Shown: in pieces, positions 13,451 through 22,826 of the stretch | Position numbering within the stretch: position 1 is the first letter of the stretch | How the letters are laid out: the number at the start of each line of letters is the position of its first letter | DNA from: DATDDB01 sp035260545 | Lineage (GTDB): Bacteria; Pseudomonadota; Gammaproteobacteria; Burkholderiales; Gallionellaceae | DNA: 33,173 nucleotides | Assembly (NCBI GenBank): GCA_035260545.1 | Contig: DATFUZ010000044.1 | Location: forward strand, 1-33,173 | Direction of reading: 5' to 3' | Notes under the pieces: generated by a model | What the model was told of the DNA's origin: nothing | Seen by the model: the letters and a program-made list of their open reading frames with translations, nothing else | The model's database searches: none | Program-made: the position numbers and the translations under genes

Positions 13451-13951
13451 ATGGCAAAGCGCTTCAGCTTGCGCGAGTTTCAGCAGAGTGTGCTGAACCG
13501 CATCCAGGTGCAGACCAGCGGCGGCGTCACCAGCAAGGCCGCGGCGCTGGGTGTGCAGATTGGCGGGCAAAACTGGCTGATCGAGATGAGCGACGTTTCC
13601 GAAGTGTTGCCCATGCCTGCCTTGACGCATGTGCCTCTGGCCAAGCCCTGGTTCCTGGGCGTGGCCAACGTCCGCGGCAAACTTTACGGCATTGCGGACA
13701 TCTCGGCGTTCAACGGCATGGGCGATACCCTGCGCGGCCAGAGCAACCGCGTTTTGCTGCTTGCCGACAAATATGCCTTCAATGCCGGCCTGCTGGTGCC
13801 GCGGGTAATCGGCCTGCGCGACAGCGCGAACTGGACCAAGACCCGCGTAGCCGGCGAGATGCGGCTGAGCGACGACAAGGGGCAGGTTTGGCGCACGCTG
13901 GATATTCCGGCTTTGCTTCAGAGCGATGATTTTCTACAGATTGGACGTTAG
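13451..13951 (+). CDS. pilI: CheW-like adaptor PilI
   Basis: PilI is the coupling protein that links the PilJ receptor to the ChpA kinase. The 166-residue protein is a CheW domain: the beta-barrel begins at GVQIGGQNWLIEMSDVSEVLP (about 34-54), followed by the conserved WFLGVANVRGKLYGIADI block (about 67-84), which corresponds to the receptor- and kinase-binding face, and RVLLLADKYAFNAGLLVPRVIGL. An N-terminal helix of about 25 residues precedes the barrel. The gene sits 23 bp after pilH and 41 bp before pilJ; its ribosome site (AAGG close to the ATG) is weak. Confidence 0.92.
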   Translation: MAKRFSLREFQQSVLNRIQVQTSGGVTSKAAALGVQIGGQNWLIEMSDVSEVLPMPALTHVPLAKPWFLGVANVRGKLYGIADISAFNGMGDTLRGQSNRVLLLADKYAFNAGLLVPRVIGLRDSANWTKTRVAGEMRLSDDKGQVWRTLDIPALLQSDDFLQIGR

Positions 13952-13992
13952 GCAAGCCGGGATACCGCGCGTATTCCGCAGGGAGAACTAAG

Positions 13993-16065
13993 ATGGCATT
14001 CAAATTACCCTTCAAATCATCCGGCTCCAAGACTGACGCGGGAGGTGCGCCCAAGGTGGCGGCCTTTAGGCAAAAAGGGGCAGCCAAGAAGGGCCTGGCC
14101 GACACCGTTCCGCTGCCCCTGATCGGCAGGCTCTCCAGTGACACGCAGCTCAAAGTGGTCGGCGGTCTGGCGGTGGGCGCGCTGGTCGTGGCGCTGGGGT
14201 CCGCCTATCTGGACTATCGCACCACCTCATTTGGCGCGCGCTACCTCGAACTCGCGGGCGACCTGAAGCTGCTTACCCAGCGTCTTGCAAAGGATGCCGG
14301 TATGTCGGTGCAGGGCGACCAGACCGCTATTGAGGCGCTGCCGGGTGACAAGGCCGCCATCCAGCAAATCGTGAACACCCTGATGAACGGCCGTCCCGGG
14401 ATACCGCCGCTTTCCGGCGCCGGACGCAGCAAGCTCAGTGAAATCATGCCCGTGATCAAGCGCAACCTCGAAGGCGCGCAGGCCATGATTGACGGCCGCC
14501 CCGGTGTGCAGACCGTGCTCTCTGCGGTGGCTGCCGTGAACGACCTGACGCCCATCATGCGCCAGGAAATTCCGCAGATGGCCACCACGGGCGGCGGCGA
14601 CCCCGCGCGCGTCGCTCGCTTCGCCATGATGATGGAACGCCTGAACCACGACGTGGCCAACATGATGAGCGCGAACCTGCAGCCGGAGATGATTTCGGCG
14701 CTGGGTTCCGACGTGCAGGATGCCGACGCCCAGTTGCAGGCCTTCAACAAGTCGAGTTCGGCGGTGCAGAAGGTATCGGACGATTTCAGCATCTACCGTA
14801 ACTCGGTGGAAGCCATTATCGGCCAGGTTCCCCAGCTGCTCGCGGCGAAGGCCGCGGAAAAAACGCTGTTCCAGGAGGCAAGTATTGCCGCACACGGTGC
14901 GTTCATCTCCGCGACCACGGCTCTGGGCGACACGATTTCCCACCAGCTCTCCAATCGCTGGACCACTTACTCCGCAGCATCGGCGGTGGCCGTACTGCTG
15001 CTCGCGCTGCTGCTGCTCGGCAAGATCTACCTGGACGCCGCGCGCCATCGCGCGTTCGAGGCGGAAACCACCAGCCGCCGGAACCAGCAGGCGATTCTGC
15101 TGCTGATGAACGAAATGTCTGACCTGGCCGACGGTGACCTGACCGTGCGTGCAACCGTGACCGACGACATTACCGGCGCCATCGCCGACTCCGTGAACTA
15201 CACGACGGACGAACTGAGAAAGCTGGTGTCGCGCGTAACCAGCGCCTCCGACCTGGTGGCGGACGCGGCCGGCGGCGCCCAGGATGTTTCGGCGGAACTG
15301 CTGAAAGCCGCACAGCGGCAGGCCACGGAATTGCGCAACACCAGTGAGGCCGTCGAGCTCATCACCCGCTCCATCCGCGAGGTGGATACCAGCGCAACCC
15401 AGTCCGCCCGCGTGGCGCAGCGAACTCTGGAGGTGACGGAGCAGGGCGCCATGGCGGTGCGCAACGCGATCGCGGGTATGGATACCATCCGCGACCAGAT
15501 TCAGGAGACCGCGAAACGAATCAAGCGCCTGGGCGAAAGCTCGCAGGAGATCGGCGATATCGTGGACCTGATTTCCGATATTACCGAACAGACCAACGTG
15601 CTGGCGCTGAATGCCGCCATTCAGGCCGCCTCCGCCGGTGAAGCGGGCCGCGGCTTCTCCGTGGTTGCGGAAGAAGTGCAGCGGCTGGCCGAACGCTCCG
15701 CCGAGGCGACCAAGCAGATCGGTGCGCTGGTCAAGACCATTCAGGGCGACACCCAGGACGCGGTGGCCGCGATGGAAAAAAGCACGGCCGGTGTGGTGGA
15801 AGGTGCGAAGCTTTCCGACGAAGCCGGCCAGGCGCTGCGCGAAATTGAGCAGGTTTCGCACGAACTTGCGGACCTGATCGGCAGCATCTCGGTGTCCACC
15901 CAGGTGCAAACGGACATGGCGCAGGAAGTGGCGGCGACCATGGCGGAGATCTTGCGCCTGACGGAGCGCACCACGGAGGGCACCAAGAAAACCGCCGATT
16001 CCGTTACCGAGCTGGCGTCGCTGGCATCAGATTTGAAAGGATCCGTTTCCGGCTTCAAACTGTAA
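13993..16065 (+). CDS. pilJ: Type IV pilus methyl-accepting chemotaxis transducer PilJ
   Basis: PilJ is the membrane receptor of the Pil-Chp system and in Pseudomonas interacts with pilin during surface sensing. The 690-residue protein has a basic cytoplasmic N-terminus and TM1 at about 54-72. A helical periplasmic region (73-325) with PilJ-type repeats follows, then TM2 at about 326-347, a HAMP-like linker (348-410) and a long methyl-accepting coiled coil. The hairpin tip (about 528-566: SDITEQTNVLALNAAIQAASAGEAGRGF in part) is strongly conserved. GGGAGAA lies just upstream of the ATG. The gene for its methyltransferase, PilK, normally next in Pseudomonas, is missing here; chpA follows after 19 bp. 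The C-terminus ends in SGFKL, without an NWETF-like CheR-binding pentapeptide. Confidence 0.94.
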   Translation: MAFKLPFKSSGSKTDAGGAPKVAAFRQKGAAKKGLADTVPLPLIGRLSSDTQLKVVGGLAVGALVVALGSAYLDYRTTSFGARYLELAGDLKLLTQRLAKDAGMSVQGDQTAIEALPGDKAAIQQIVNTLMNGRPGIPPLSGAGRSKLSEIMPVIKRNLEGAQAMIDGRPGVQTVLSAVAAVNDLTPIMRQEIPQMATTGGGDPARVARFAMMMERLNHDVANMMSANLQPEMISALGSDVQDADAQLQAFNKSSSAVQKVSDDFSIYRNSVEAIIGQVPQLLAAKAAEKTLFQEASIAAHGAFISATTALGDTISHQLSNRWTTYSAASAVAVLLLALLLLGKIYLDAARHRAFEAETTSRRNQQAILLLMNEMSDLADGDLTVRATVTDDITGAIADSVNYTTDELRKLVSRVTSASDLVADAAGGAQDVSAELLKAAQRQATELRNTSEAVELITRSIREVDTSATQSARVAQRTLEVTEQGAMAVRNAIAGMDTIRDQIQETAKRIKRLGESSQEIGDIVDLISDITEQTNVLALNAAIQAASAGEAGRGFSVVAEEVQRLAERSAEATKQIGALVKTIQGDTQDAVAAMEKSTAGVVEGAKLSDEAGQALREIEQVSHELADLIGSISVSTQVQTDMAQEVAATMAEILRLTERTTEGTKKTADSVTELASLASDLKGSVSGFKL

Positions 16066-16084
16066 GCCCTGCTGACAGTACGTA

Positions 16085-19000
16085 ATGACATCATCCGCAC
16101 AATTTAACGCACTGCCCCTGTTGTCCGTAAAGCCGGCGCTGGACGAGGCATTGAACAGGGTGGGCAATGCGCTCGAGCAATACTTCGCCGGCGGCGCCGA
16201 GAATGCCGCGCTGTTGCAGGAGGCCATCGGGGAATTGCACCGGGCGAATGCCGTGCTGCGCATGCTCTCGCTCGACGGCGCCCTGGTGTTTTGCGGCGAG
16301 ATCGAGAAGCTGCTGGGAGAGTTCGCGGCAGATACCCTGCGGCCGTCGCCCATGCACCATGAGGTGCTGCAGCGCGCCCTGCTCATCCTGACCCACTTTC
16401 TCGATTCGCTGGCCGAAGGGGCGCCCAATGCCGCCCTGCGCCTGTTCGACCCCTATCAGGAGCTGCTGCAGGCGCGGGGCATCGAGTCCGCATTCGCCGT
16501 CGACCTGTTCTTTCCCAACCTCGAGGTGATGCTGCCCGCGCGCATCGTCGACATTCCGCAGGAGCGCGATTCGCAAGCGCACGTCAAGGCCGCGCGCAGC
16601 AGGTACCAGCTGGCGCTGCTGAAATGGCTGCGCCAGGACAGCCCCGCCGACGCCCTGCAGGCGATGCACGAGGCCGTGCTGCAGGTGATGGCCTGCGTGC
16701 CGTCCCAGCAGCGCGCATTCTGGTGGGTGGCCTCGGGCCTGCTCGACTGCATGTACTACGATGGCCTGCCACCCGAGCTAAATGCGAAAAAACTCCTTGG
16801 CCGCATCGATCTGCGCATGAAGGCGCTCATGGACGGCACCGAAGTCGACCAGCGCGCGACCCTCAATGAGATGCTTTACCTCGTCGCCAGCAGCCACGCG
16901 GTCAGTGAAACGGTCGAGGAAATCAAGCAATGCTACGCGCTGGACGCCTACCTGCCCGACGAACCGCCGCTGCCTCCTGGCGAAACCGCGCAGGTGCTGG
17001 AGCAGATGCGGCCCCTGATGAACTCGGCCGAGGAAACCTGGGAAAAGTGCGTCATGCAGGACGAGGCGGCGTGCCGTTCCCTCGGTCACCTGACTGAGCA
17101 GATACAGGTCCTCTCCGAGCGCCTGGACCGCAATACCCTGCAATTGCTGTGCAAGCAGATCCACGCCGCCGCGGTGCATGTCGACGACGCGGAATACCGC
17201 AAGCGGATCAGCATCGACCTGGCCATGGCGCTCATTTTGCTCGGCAGCGGTGTCGCCCACTACGCCTACCTTGGCGACTTGTTCCACGAACAGGTGCGCA
17301 TGCTCGGACAGCGCCTGCAGCACGTGCCGGCGGAAATGCCCGACGCCGCGCAACTGGTGCCCCTGTACTGCGAGATGGTGCAGCGCGAAATCGTTCCCTT
17401 GCTGGCCGAAGCCATGCAGAACAATCTCGAACATGTCGAGCAGGAACTCAACGTATTCTTCGCGGACCAGGATCAGCGCCAGGAACTTCCGGTGCTGGTG
17501 CGCATGCTGACTCACGTGCAGGGCGGGCTGCACATGCTCACGCTTGATACGGCAGAAGCGCTTGGGTCCAAGGTGCGGGAGACGGTAAGCCGGTATGCTG
17601 ACGGCGGCCGCGCAACCCAGGACGATATGGGCGCCGTGGCGCAGGCCATCAGCGCCCTGGGCGCCTATGTCCATGATCTGGGGCATGTGCACAAGCCGGA
17701 TACCGCCGTGCTCGAAAGAGTAATGGGGAGCTTCGCGCCCAAGGCGCCGGTTCAGGCCGTCGTCGAGGCGGAGCCGGCGGGTGGCGAACTCTCCGCGGTG
17801 GCCGTGGAGGCGGTCGCCCCCGAAGACAACGAAATGCTCGAGGTCTTCCTGGAAGAGGCGCAGGATGTTCTCGCCATTCTGCGCACCAATCTCGGGCTGA
17901 GCCAGCTGCACCCCGACAGCATGGAGCCGCTGGTTACCATGCGCCGTGGATTCCACACCCTGAAGGGAAGCGGCCGCATGGTGGGCCTGAACGACCTCGG
18001 GGATGTGGCATGGGCGGTCGAACGCGCGATGAACAAGTGGCTGCAGGACAACAAGCCCGCCACGCCCGGCTTGCTGCAGTTCATCGCCGATGCCGAAGTG
18101 CTGTTCCACGCCTGGGTCGATTCCCTGCGCACCCACAGTGGAAAACTGATCAACACCACGCCGCTGGTGGAGGCCGCCCAGCGCATCGAGAATGGCGAAG
18201 ACCTGCCTGCGCCAGCGCCCGCCGAAGTAGTGGCGGCCGTTTCCTTCGACTCCCTCGGTCTGGGTGAAGGCGAACCGGAAACATCGGACGTACGGCAACC
18301 GCTACGCGAGGAACAGCCGGCCCAGCCAGTGCCGCAAGAGGCGAACGCGGAACACGTCGAGTTGCCATTTTCCCTCGAGGGCCTGCTGCCCTCCACCCTC
18401 GACGTTTCCAGCGAAGGGCCGGTCGAAGCCGAGCTCGCGGCCGTGGAATTTGCCATGCCTGACCTGGCGGGGCTGCACGCGCCCGCCGCACCTTCGGTCG
18501 CGGGAGAGCTGGAGCTGGCCGGCACCCTTTCGGAGTGGCTGCCGCCCTCGCTGGATGTGACGCAACCCCCGCTTGTTGCGCGGGAGCGGCATGTCCAGGC
18601 GCAGCCGGAGCCTGCCGAGCCATCTGCCGTGCCGGCGCCCTCCGCGGAGGAGGCAATGCCGGGCAGCGAAGCCGATATGGTCACGATAGGCAAGGTGAGC
18701 CTGTCCACCTCGTTGTTTGACATCGCCAGCGAAGAGTGTGCGAGCAACCTGTCAAAGCTGCAAAATTATTTCGCGGAACTGCGCGCGACCACGCCCCCCG
18801 TCATCGCCTACGACTTCATGCGGGCGGCCCACACGCTCGCCGGTGTGAACCGGACCATGGGCTTCGAGGAAGTGGCAGACCTTTCGCGTGCACTTGAGAT
18901 GTGGCTGGAAGCACGCATAGACAAGGTGTTCACGCTGACGCCGGCCCAGACCGCGCTGGTCGAGGAAGCCATTGCCACGCTGGACGCCATGTTCCTCGAC

Positions 19001-21697
19001 ATCTGCAACTATCAGGGCCCGGAAGCCCAGCCCGAGCTGATTGCCCGGCTGCAGGCCGACCAGGATGCCCTCATCACCGGTGAGGCGGCACCCATCCCGG
19101 CTACGCCACCCGCCGCCGCGCCCGCCGCAGTTCCCGCGTTGCCGGTCGCGGAAGAGCCGCCCATGGAGAAGGTCATCTGGGGCGCGACCACCGTGCCGCG
19201 CGCGGCGCAGGCCGTGCCCGCAGCTGCCCCCCCGGTTTCCGCGCCGGAGCCGGTTGCCCCGGCTGAGGAAGTTGCCCCGGCTGCGGCCGGCCCGGCGTCC
19301 GGGGCGCCCGAAACGGGCGCGGCAGCGCAGGAGGCTCCCGCGACCGAAGCGCCGTCCGAAGAGGGGGAGCGCGTCAGGCAATACGTCGAAGACCGCGTCA
19401 TCCGCGACGAAATCGATGGCCAGCTCCTGCCGATCTTCCTCGAGGAATCGGTGGATCTGCAGAGCCAGATCTCGGAAGCGCTGCGTTCCTGGCACGACGA
19501 TCCCGACAACACGAAGCTCGCTAACGAGCTGCAGCGCGGCTTGCATACCCTCAAGGGCAGCGCGCGCATGGCCGGCGTGATGCGCCTCGGCGAGTTGACG
19601 CACCGCATGGAAGACCGCGTGGTGACCGGGACCAACAAGGCGCTGCGCAACGAATTGCTGTGGGACGAACTCGACACTTACCTTGATCGTATCACCAGCG
19701 CGCTGGAACGCCTGCGCAGCGGCGCGCACGAAGTCGAGGAGAGTCCCGCCGCTCCGGCCGCCGCCGCGCCGGAAGCCGCGAATCCGGCGGCGCAGCAGGA
19801 GGCTCCGGCTGCCGCGCCGGAGGACCAGCCGGCGGCGCAAACCCGGACCGAAACGGCCGCCGAACGCGCAATGTCTATGCTGCGCGTGCGTTCCGAAACA
19901 GTTGACCGCCTCGTAAACGATGCCGGTGAGATCAGCGTGGCCCGGTCCCGTCTGGAGGCCGAGTTGCGTGCCTTCCGCACCGGCCTTTCGGACATGAATG
20001 AGAGCGTCGCCCGCTTGCGCCGCCAATTGCGGGAGCTCGAGATCCAGGCCGAATCGCAAATGGAGGCGCGCGGCATACTGGCGTCGGATGTGGCCGAAAA
20101 GTTCGATCCGCTCGAGTTCGACCGCTTCACCCGGTTCCAGGAACTCACGCGTTTCATGACGGAGAGCGTGCACGACGTCCAGACCGTGCAGCAGACGCTG
20201 TTGAAAAACCTGGATGAAGCCTCCTCCGCGATGTCGGCGCAGGCCTACCTCAACCGCGGACTGCAGCAAAGCCTGATGGCCATCCGCATGGTGCCGTTCT
20301 CCGGGATCAGCGATCGTCTGTACCGGATCGTCCGCCAGACTGCCAAGGAACTGCACAAACGCGCCAACCTCGACCTCCGCGGCACCGAGGTCGAGCTGGA
20401 CCGCAACGTGCTGGACCGCATGACCGCGCCGTTCGAGCACATCCTCCGCAACTGCGTGGCGCACGGCCTGGAAAATCCCGACGACCGCAACCGCAAGGGC
20501 AAATCGGCCATCGGCCAGATCCAGGTCGCGCTGACCCAGGAAAGTAACGAAGTGGTGTTCGATATCGTGGACGACGGCGCCGGCATAGACCTTGAAGCAT
20601 TGCGCCGGCGCGCAGTCGAGCGCGGGCTGGTGCCCGCCGACGCCACGCTCAGCGATGAAGATTCCATCCAGCTGATCTTTCACTCCGGTCTTTCGACGGC
20701 CGCGGCGGTCACCGAAATCTCCGGGCGCGGCGTCGGCATGGACGTGGTGCGCAACGAAATCACCAGCCTCGGCGGACAGGTCAGCGTGCGCAGCGAACGC
20801 GGCAGGGGTACGCGCTTCACCATCCGGCTGCCGCTCACGCTCGCGGTGACGCAGGTGCTGATGACGCGCGTCGGCCAGGAGCAATATGCGATTCCCTCGG
20901 TGATGGTGGAGCAGGTATTGCACATGAAGACCGCCGCGCTGGAAGAAGCGTACAACGTGGGCGAAGTCGAATGGCAGGGCAGGCATTACCCGCTCAAGCA
21001 TCTGCCGCACCTGCTTGGCGACGACTCGCACGTGCCTGAAAGCCGCCTGCAGAATTCGGTGTTGCTGCTGCATAGCGCAGAGCAGCGCATCGCGCTGCTG
21101 GTGGACGAGTTGCTGGGCAATCAGGAAACCGTGGTCAAGAACATCGGGCCGCAGCTATCCCGCATGCCCGGCATCGCTGGCGCAACCGTGCTCGGCAGCG
21201 GCAGCGTGGTGTTGATTCTCAACCCCGTCGCCCTCACCCAGCCCAGCATTGCCCGCGCCCGCGAAGCCGCGCCCGTCCAGCCGCGTCCGCCGAAGCTGGA
21301 GGAGGCACCGGTGCTGCAGATCATGCCGCTGGTCATGGTGGTAGACGACTCGCTGACCGTACGCAAGGTGACCAGCCGCATGCTGGCCCGCGCCGGCTAC
21401 GACGTCGCCACGGCAAAGGACGGCGTAGATGCGCTGGAGCAACTCACCCAGATCGTTCCGGACGTGATGCTGCTGGACGTGGAAATGCCGCGCATGGACG
21501 GATTCGAGTTGACCCGGCAGATCCGCCGTGATCCCAAGCTGCACAATCTGCCCATACTGATGATCACCTCCCGCACCGCCGAAAAGCACCGCGATTACGC
21601 GCTGGAACTCGGGGTCAATGCCTATTTCGGCAAACCCTTCCAGGAAGAGGAACTGCTGCAGCAGATCAGCTCATACGTCGACAAGCCGGGCCGCTAA
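16085..21697 (+). CDS. chpA: Hybrid chemosensory histidine kinase ChpA (PilL)
   Basis: ChpA is the CheA-like kinase of the Pil-Chp system, here 1870 residues. The order is a long helical N-terminal region (1-560) with degenerate Hpt-like segments, then three Hpt domains with intact-looking histidines at H624 (FHTLKGSGR), H916 (AHTLAGVNR) and H1154 (LHTLKGSAR). These are separated by Ala/Pro/Glu-rich linkers (about 1004-1094 and 1220-1252). Next come a CheA dimerisation domain, an HATPase domain (N1456 in the N-box; DDGAG 1496-1500; later GRGVGMD), a CheW-like domain and a receiver domain (about 1749-1867) with phospho-acceptor D1798. It is shorter than the Pseudomonas protein, which has more phosphotransfer domains. 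The ATG has no strong ribosome site. No chpB or chpC follows; the operon ends here. Confidence 0.94.
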   Translation: MTSSAQFNALPLLSVKPALDEALNRVGNALEQYFAGGAENAALLQEAIGELHRANAVLRMLSLDGALVFCGEIEKLLGEFAADTLRPSPMHHEVLQRALLILTHFLDSLAEGAPNAALRLFDPYQELLQARGIESAFAVDLFFPNLEVMLPARIVDIPQERDSQAHVKAARSRYQLALLKWLRQDSPADALQAMHEAVLQVMACVPSQQRAFWWVASGLLDCMYYDGLPPELNAKKLLGRIDLRMKALMDGTEVDQRATLNEMLYLVASSHAVSETVEEIKQCYALDAYLPDEPPLPPGETAQVLEQMRPLMNSAEETWEKCVMQDEAACRSLGHLTEQIQVLSERLDRNTLQLLCKQIHAAAVHVDDAEYRKRISIDLAMALILLGSGVAHYAYLGDLFHEQVRMLGQRLQHVPAEMPDAAQLVPLYCEMVQREIVPLLAEAMQNNLEHVEQELNVFFADQDQRQELPVLVRMLTHVQGGLHMLTLDTAEALGSKVRETVSRYADGGRATQDDMGAVAQAISALGAYVHDLGHVHKPDTAVLERVMGSFAPKAPVQAVVEAEPAGGELSAVAVEAVAPEDNEMLEVFLEEAQDVLAILRTNLGLSQLHPDSMEPLVTMRRGFHTLKGSGRMVGLNDLGDVAWAVERAMNKWLQDNKPATPGLLQFIADAEVLFHAWVDSLRTHSGKLINTTPLVEAAQRIENGEDLPAPAPAEVVAAVSFDSLGLGEGEPETSDVRQPLREEQPAQPVPQEANAEHVELPFSLEGLLPSTLDVSSEGPVEAELAAVEFAMPDLAGLHAPAAPSVAGELELAGTLSEWLPPSLDVTQPPLVARERHVQAQPEPAEPSAVPAPSAEEAMPGSEADMVTIGKVSLSTSLFDIASEECASNLSKLQNYFAELRATTPPVIAYDFMRAAHTLAGVNRTMGFEEVADLSRALEMWLEARIDKVFTLTPAQTALVEEAIATLDAMFLDICNYQGPEAQPELIARLQADQDALITGEAAPIPATPPAAAPAAVPALPVAEEPPMEKVIWGATTVPRAAQAVPAAAPPVSAPEPVAPAEEVAPAAAGPASGAPETGAAAQEAPATEAPSEEGERVRQYVEDRVIRDEIDGQLLPIFLEESVDLQSQISEALRSWHDDPDNTKLANELQRGLHTLKGSARMAGVMRLGELTHRMEDRVVTGTNKALRNELLWDELDTYLDRITSALERLRSGAHEVEESPAAPAAAAPEAANPAAQQEAPAAAPEDQPAAQTRTETAAERAMSMLRVRSETVDRLVNDAGEISVARSRLEAELRAFRTGLSDMNESVARLRRQLRELEIQAESQMEARGILASDVAEKFDPLEFDRFTRFQELTRFMTESVHDVQTVQQTLLKNLDEASSAMSAQAYLNRGLQQSLMAIRMVPFSGISDRLYRIVRQTAKELHKRANLDLRGTEVELDRNVLDRMTAPFEHILRNCVAHGLENPDDRNRKGKSAIGQIQVALTQESNEVVFDIVDDGAGIDLEALRRRAVERGLVPADATLSDEDSIQLIFHSGLSTAAAVTEISGRGVGMDVVRNEITSLGGQVSVRSERGRGTRFTIRLPLTLAVTQVLMTRVGQEQYAIPSVMVEQVLHMKTAALEEAYNVGEVEWQGRHYPLKHLPHLLGDDSHVPESRLQNSVLLLHSAEQRIALLVDELLGNQETVVKNIGPQLSRMPGIAGATVLGSGSVVLILNPVALTQPSIARAREAAPVQPRPPKLEEAPVLQIMPLVMVVDDSLTVRKVTSRMLARAGYDVATAKDGVDALEQLTQIVPDVMLLDVEMPRMDGFELTRQIRRDPKLHNLPILMITSRTAEKHRDYALELGVNAYFGKPFQEEELLQQISSYVDKPGR

Positions 21698-21802
21698 CCC
21701 GGGGCGCGCGCGCATCTGCGCACCCGGGGCCGGCGTGCGTGGCGCCATACCATGCCGCGGCGGGCTCACTGGAAACCCGCAATTGGGATTACAATAGCGC
21801 CC
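21698..21802. other. Spacer between chpA and algH with imperfect hairpin and a -10-like hexamer
   Basis: GCGCA-TC-TGCGC (about 21711-21722) lies inside a wider CCGGG/CCCGG pairing just after the chpA stop; there is no U-run. TACAAT (21790-21795, 5 of 6 to the -10 consensus) ends only 8 bp before the algH ATG, without a good -35. If this is the promoter, the algH transcript would be nearly leaderless. Confidence 0.25.
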
Positions 21803-22375
21803 ATGCAGCAACTCAACCTGAGCAACCATTTCCTGATTGCCATGCCGGCCATGGAAGATCCGGTTTTTGCAAAATCGCTGACCTACGTCTGCGAGCACAG
21901 TGAGCAGGGCGCGCTCGGCATCGTGGTCAACCGCCCCATCAGCCTTACCCTGAGCGAACTGTTCGCGCAGATCCAGCTTCCCCTGGAGTCGGCCGAACTG
22001 CGCGACATGCCCGTGCACTTCGGCGGCCCCGTGCAGACCGACCGCGGCTTCGTGTTGCACGAGCCCACCGGGCAGTGGCAATCCACCCTGGCGGTTGCCG
22101 GCAATATCGCCCTTACCACCTCCAAGGATATTCTGCAGGCGGTTGCCGAAGGCACGGGCCCGCACAACCTGCTGGTCACGCTGGGCTATGCCGGGTGGTC
22201 CCAGGGGCAGCTTGAGGAAGAGCTGTCGCAGAATGCCTGGCTGTCCGTCGAGGCGCGCGGAAGCATGTCGGAAAAGATCCTGTTCGGCATGACGGCCGAG
22301 GAACGCCTGCCGGCCGCCATGGCTTTGCTCGGCATAGACTACGCGACACTGTCGGAGGATGCCGGCCATGCCTGA
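21803..22375 (+). CDS. algH: YqgE/AlgH family protein
   Basis: This 190-residue cytosolic protein belongs to the UPF0301 YqgE/AlgH family, whose molecular function is not established; AlgH was named for an effect on alginate in Pseudomonas. Family marks are NHFLIAMPAMEDPVFAKSLTYVCEHSEQGALGIVVNRP in pieces across residues 8-45 (in particular MPAM and GALGIVVNRP), the GGPVQTDRGFVLH segment, and GYAGWSQGQLEEEL. I placed the start at 21803 because homologues begin a few residues before the NHFLIAMP block; the frame continues upstream to 21752. The gene overlaps ruvX by 8 bp, the normal partnership of these two genes in proteobacteria. Confidence 0.92.
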   Translation: MQQLNLSNHFLIAMPAMEDPVFAKSLTYVCEHSEQGALGIVVNRPISLTLSELFAQIQLPLESAELRDMPVHFGGPVQTDRGFVLHEPTGQWQSTLAVAGNIALTTSKDILQAVAEGTGPHNLLVTLGYAGWSQGQLEEELSQNAWLSVEARGSMSEKILFGMTAEERLPAAMALLGIDYATLSEDAGHA

Positions 22376-22826
22376 GGGCGCGGCCGCCATACCCCTGCAA
22401 GGTACATTGCTGGCATTTGATTTCGGAGAAAAGCGCATCGGAGTGGCCGTGGGCAACAGCATTTCGAGAACCGCTCAGCCTCTGCTGACCATACGGGACG
22501 AGCGCAACGCGCCGCGCTTCGCGGCCATCTCCGGCCTGATCGGTGAATGGCACCCGGCGGCCCTGGTGGTGGGGCTGCCGTGCAATGACGACGGCAGTCC
22601 GCACGAATTGACCCGCTTGTGCCAGCGCTTCGCGAACCGCCTCAAGGGACGCTTCGGACTGCCTGTGATCCTGGTCGATGAGCGCTATACTTCGACCGCC
22701 GCGAGTTCGCGGCTCAACGAGGCCGGAATTCGCGGCATCCACCAGAAGCCCCTGCTCGACCAGGTGGCGGCCCAGGAGATACTGCAGGCATATTTGGAGG
22801 AACCCGCGGCGGGAATCAGAGCATGA
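22368..22826 (+). CDS. ruvX: Putative Holliday junction resolvase / pre-16S rRNA nuclease YqgF
   Basis: YqgF/RuvX is an RNase H-fold nuclease implicated in Holliday junction resolution and in 16S rRNA 5' end maturation. The 152-residue protein has the expected acidic active-site residues: D18 (LAFDFGEKRIGVAVG), E105 (VDERYTS) and D131 (LLDQVAAQEIL). I chose the ATG at 22368 over the one at 22359: GGAGG (22354-22358) is 9 nt from the former and directly abuts the latter. The gene overlaps the algH 3' end by 8 bp and the pyrB start by 4 bp (ATGA), so the cluster is probably coupled. Confidence 0.93.
   Translation: MPEGAAAIPLQGTLLAFDFGEKRIGVAVGNSISRTAQPLLTIRDERNAPRFAAISGLIGEWHPAALVVGLPCNDDGSPHELTRLCQRFANRLKGRFGLPVILVDERYTSTAASSRLNEAGIRGIHQKPLLDQVAAQEILQAYLEEPAAGIRA

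Noticed and set aside
14227..15909. 560-residue minus-strand frame opposite pilJ
   Set aside because: Shadow frame of a high-GC coding gene; no start signal or domain.
18752..21073. 773-residue minus-strand frame opposite chpA
   Set aside because: Same reason; the chpA domains on the plus strand are intact throughout.
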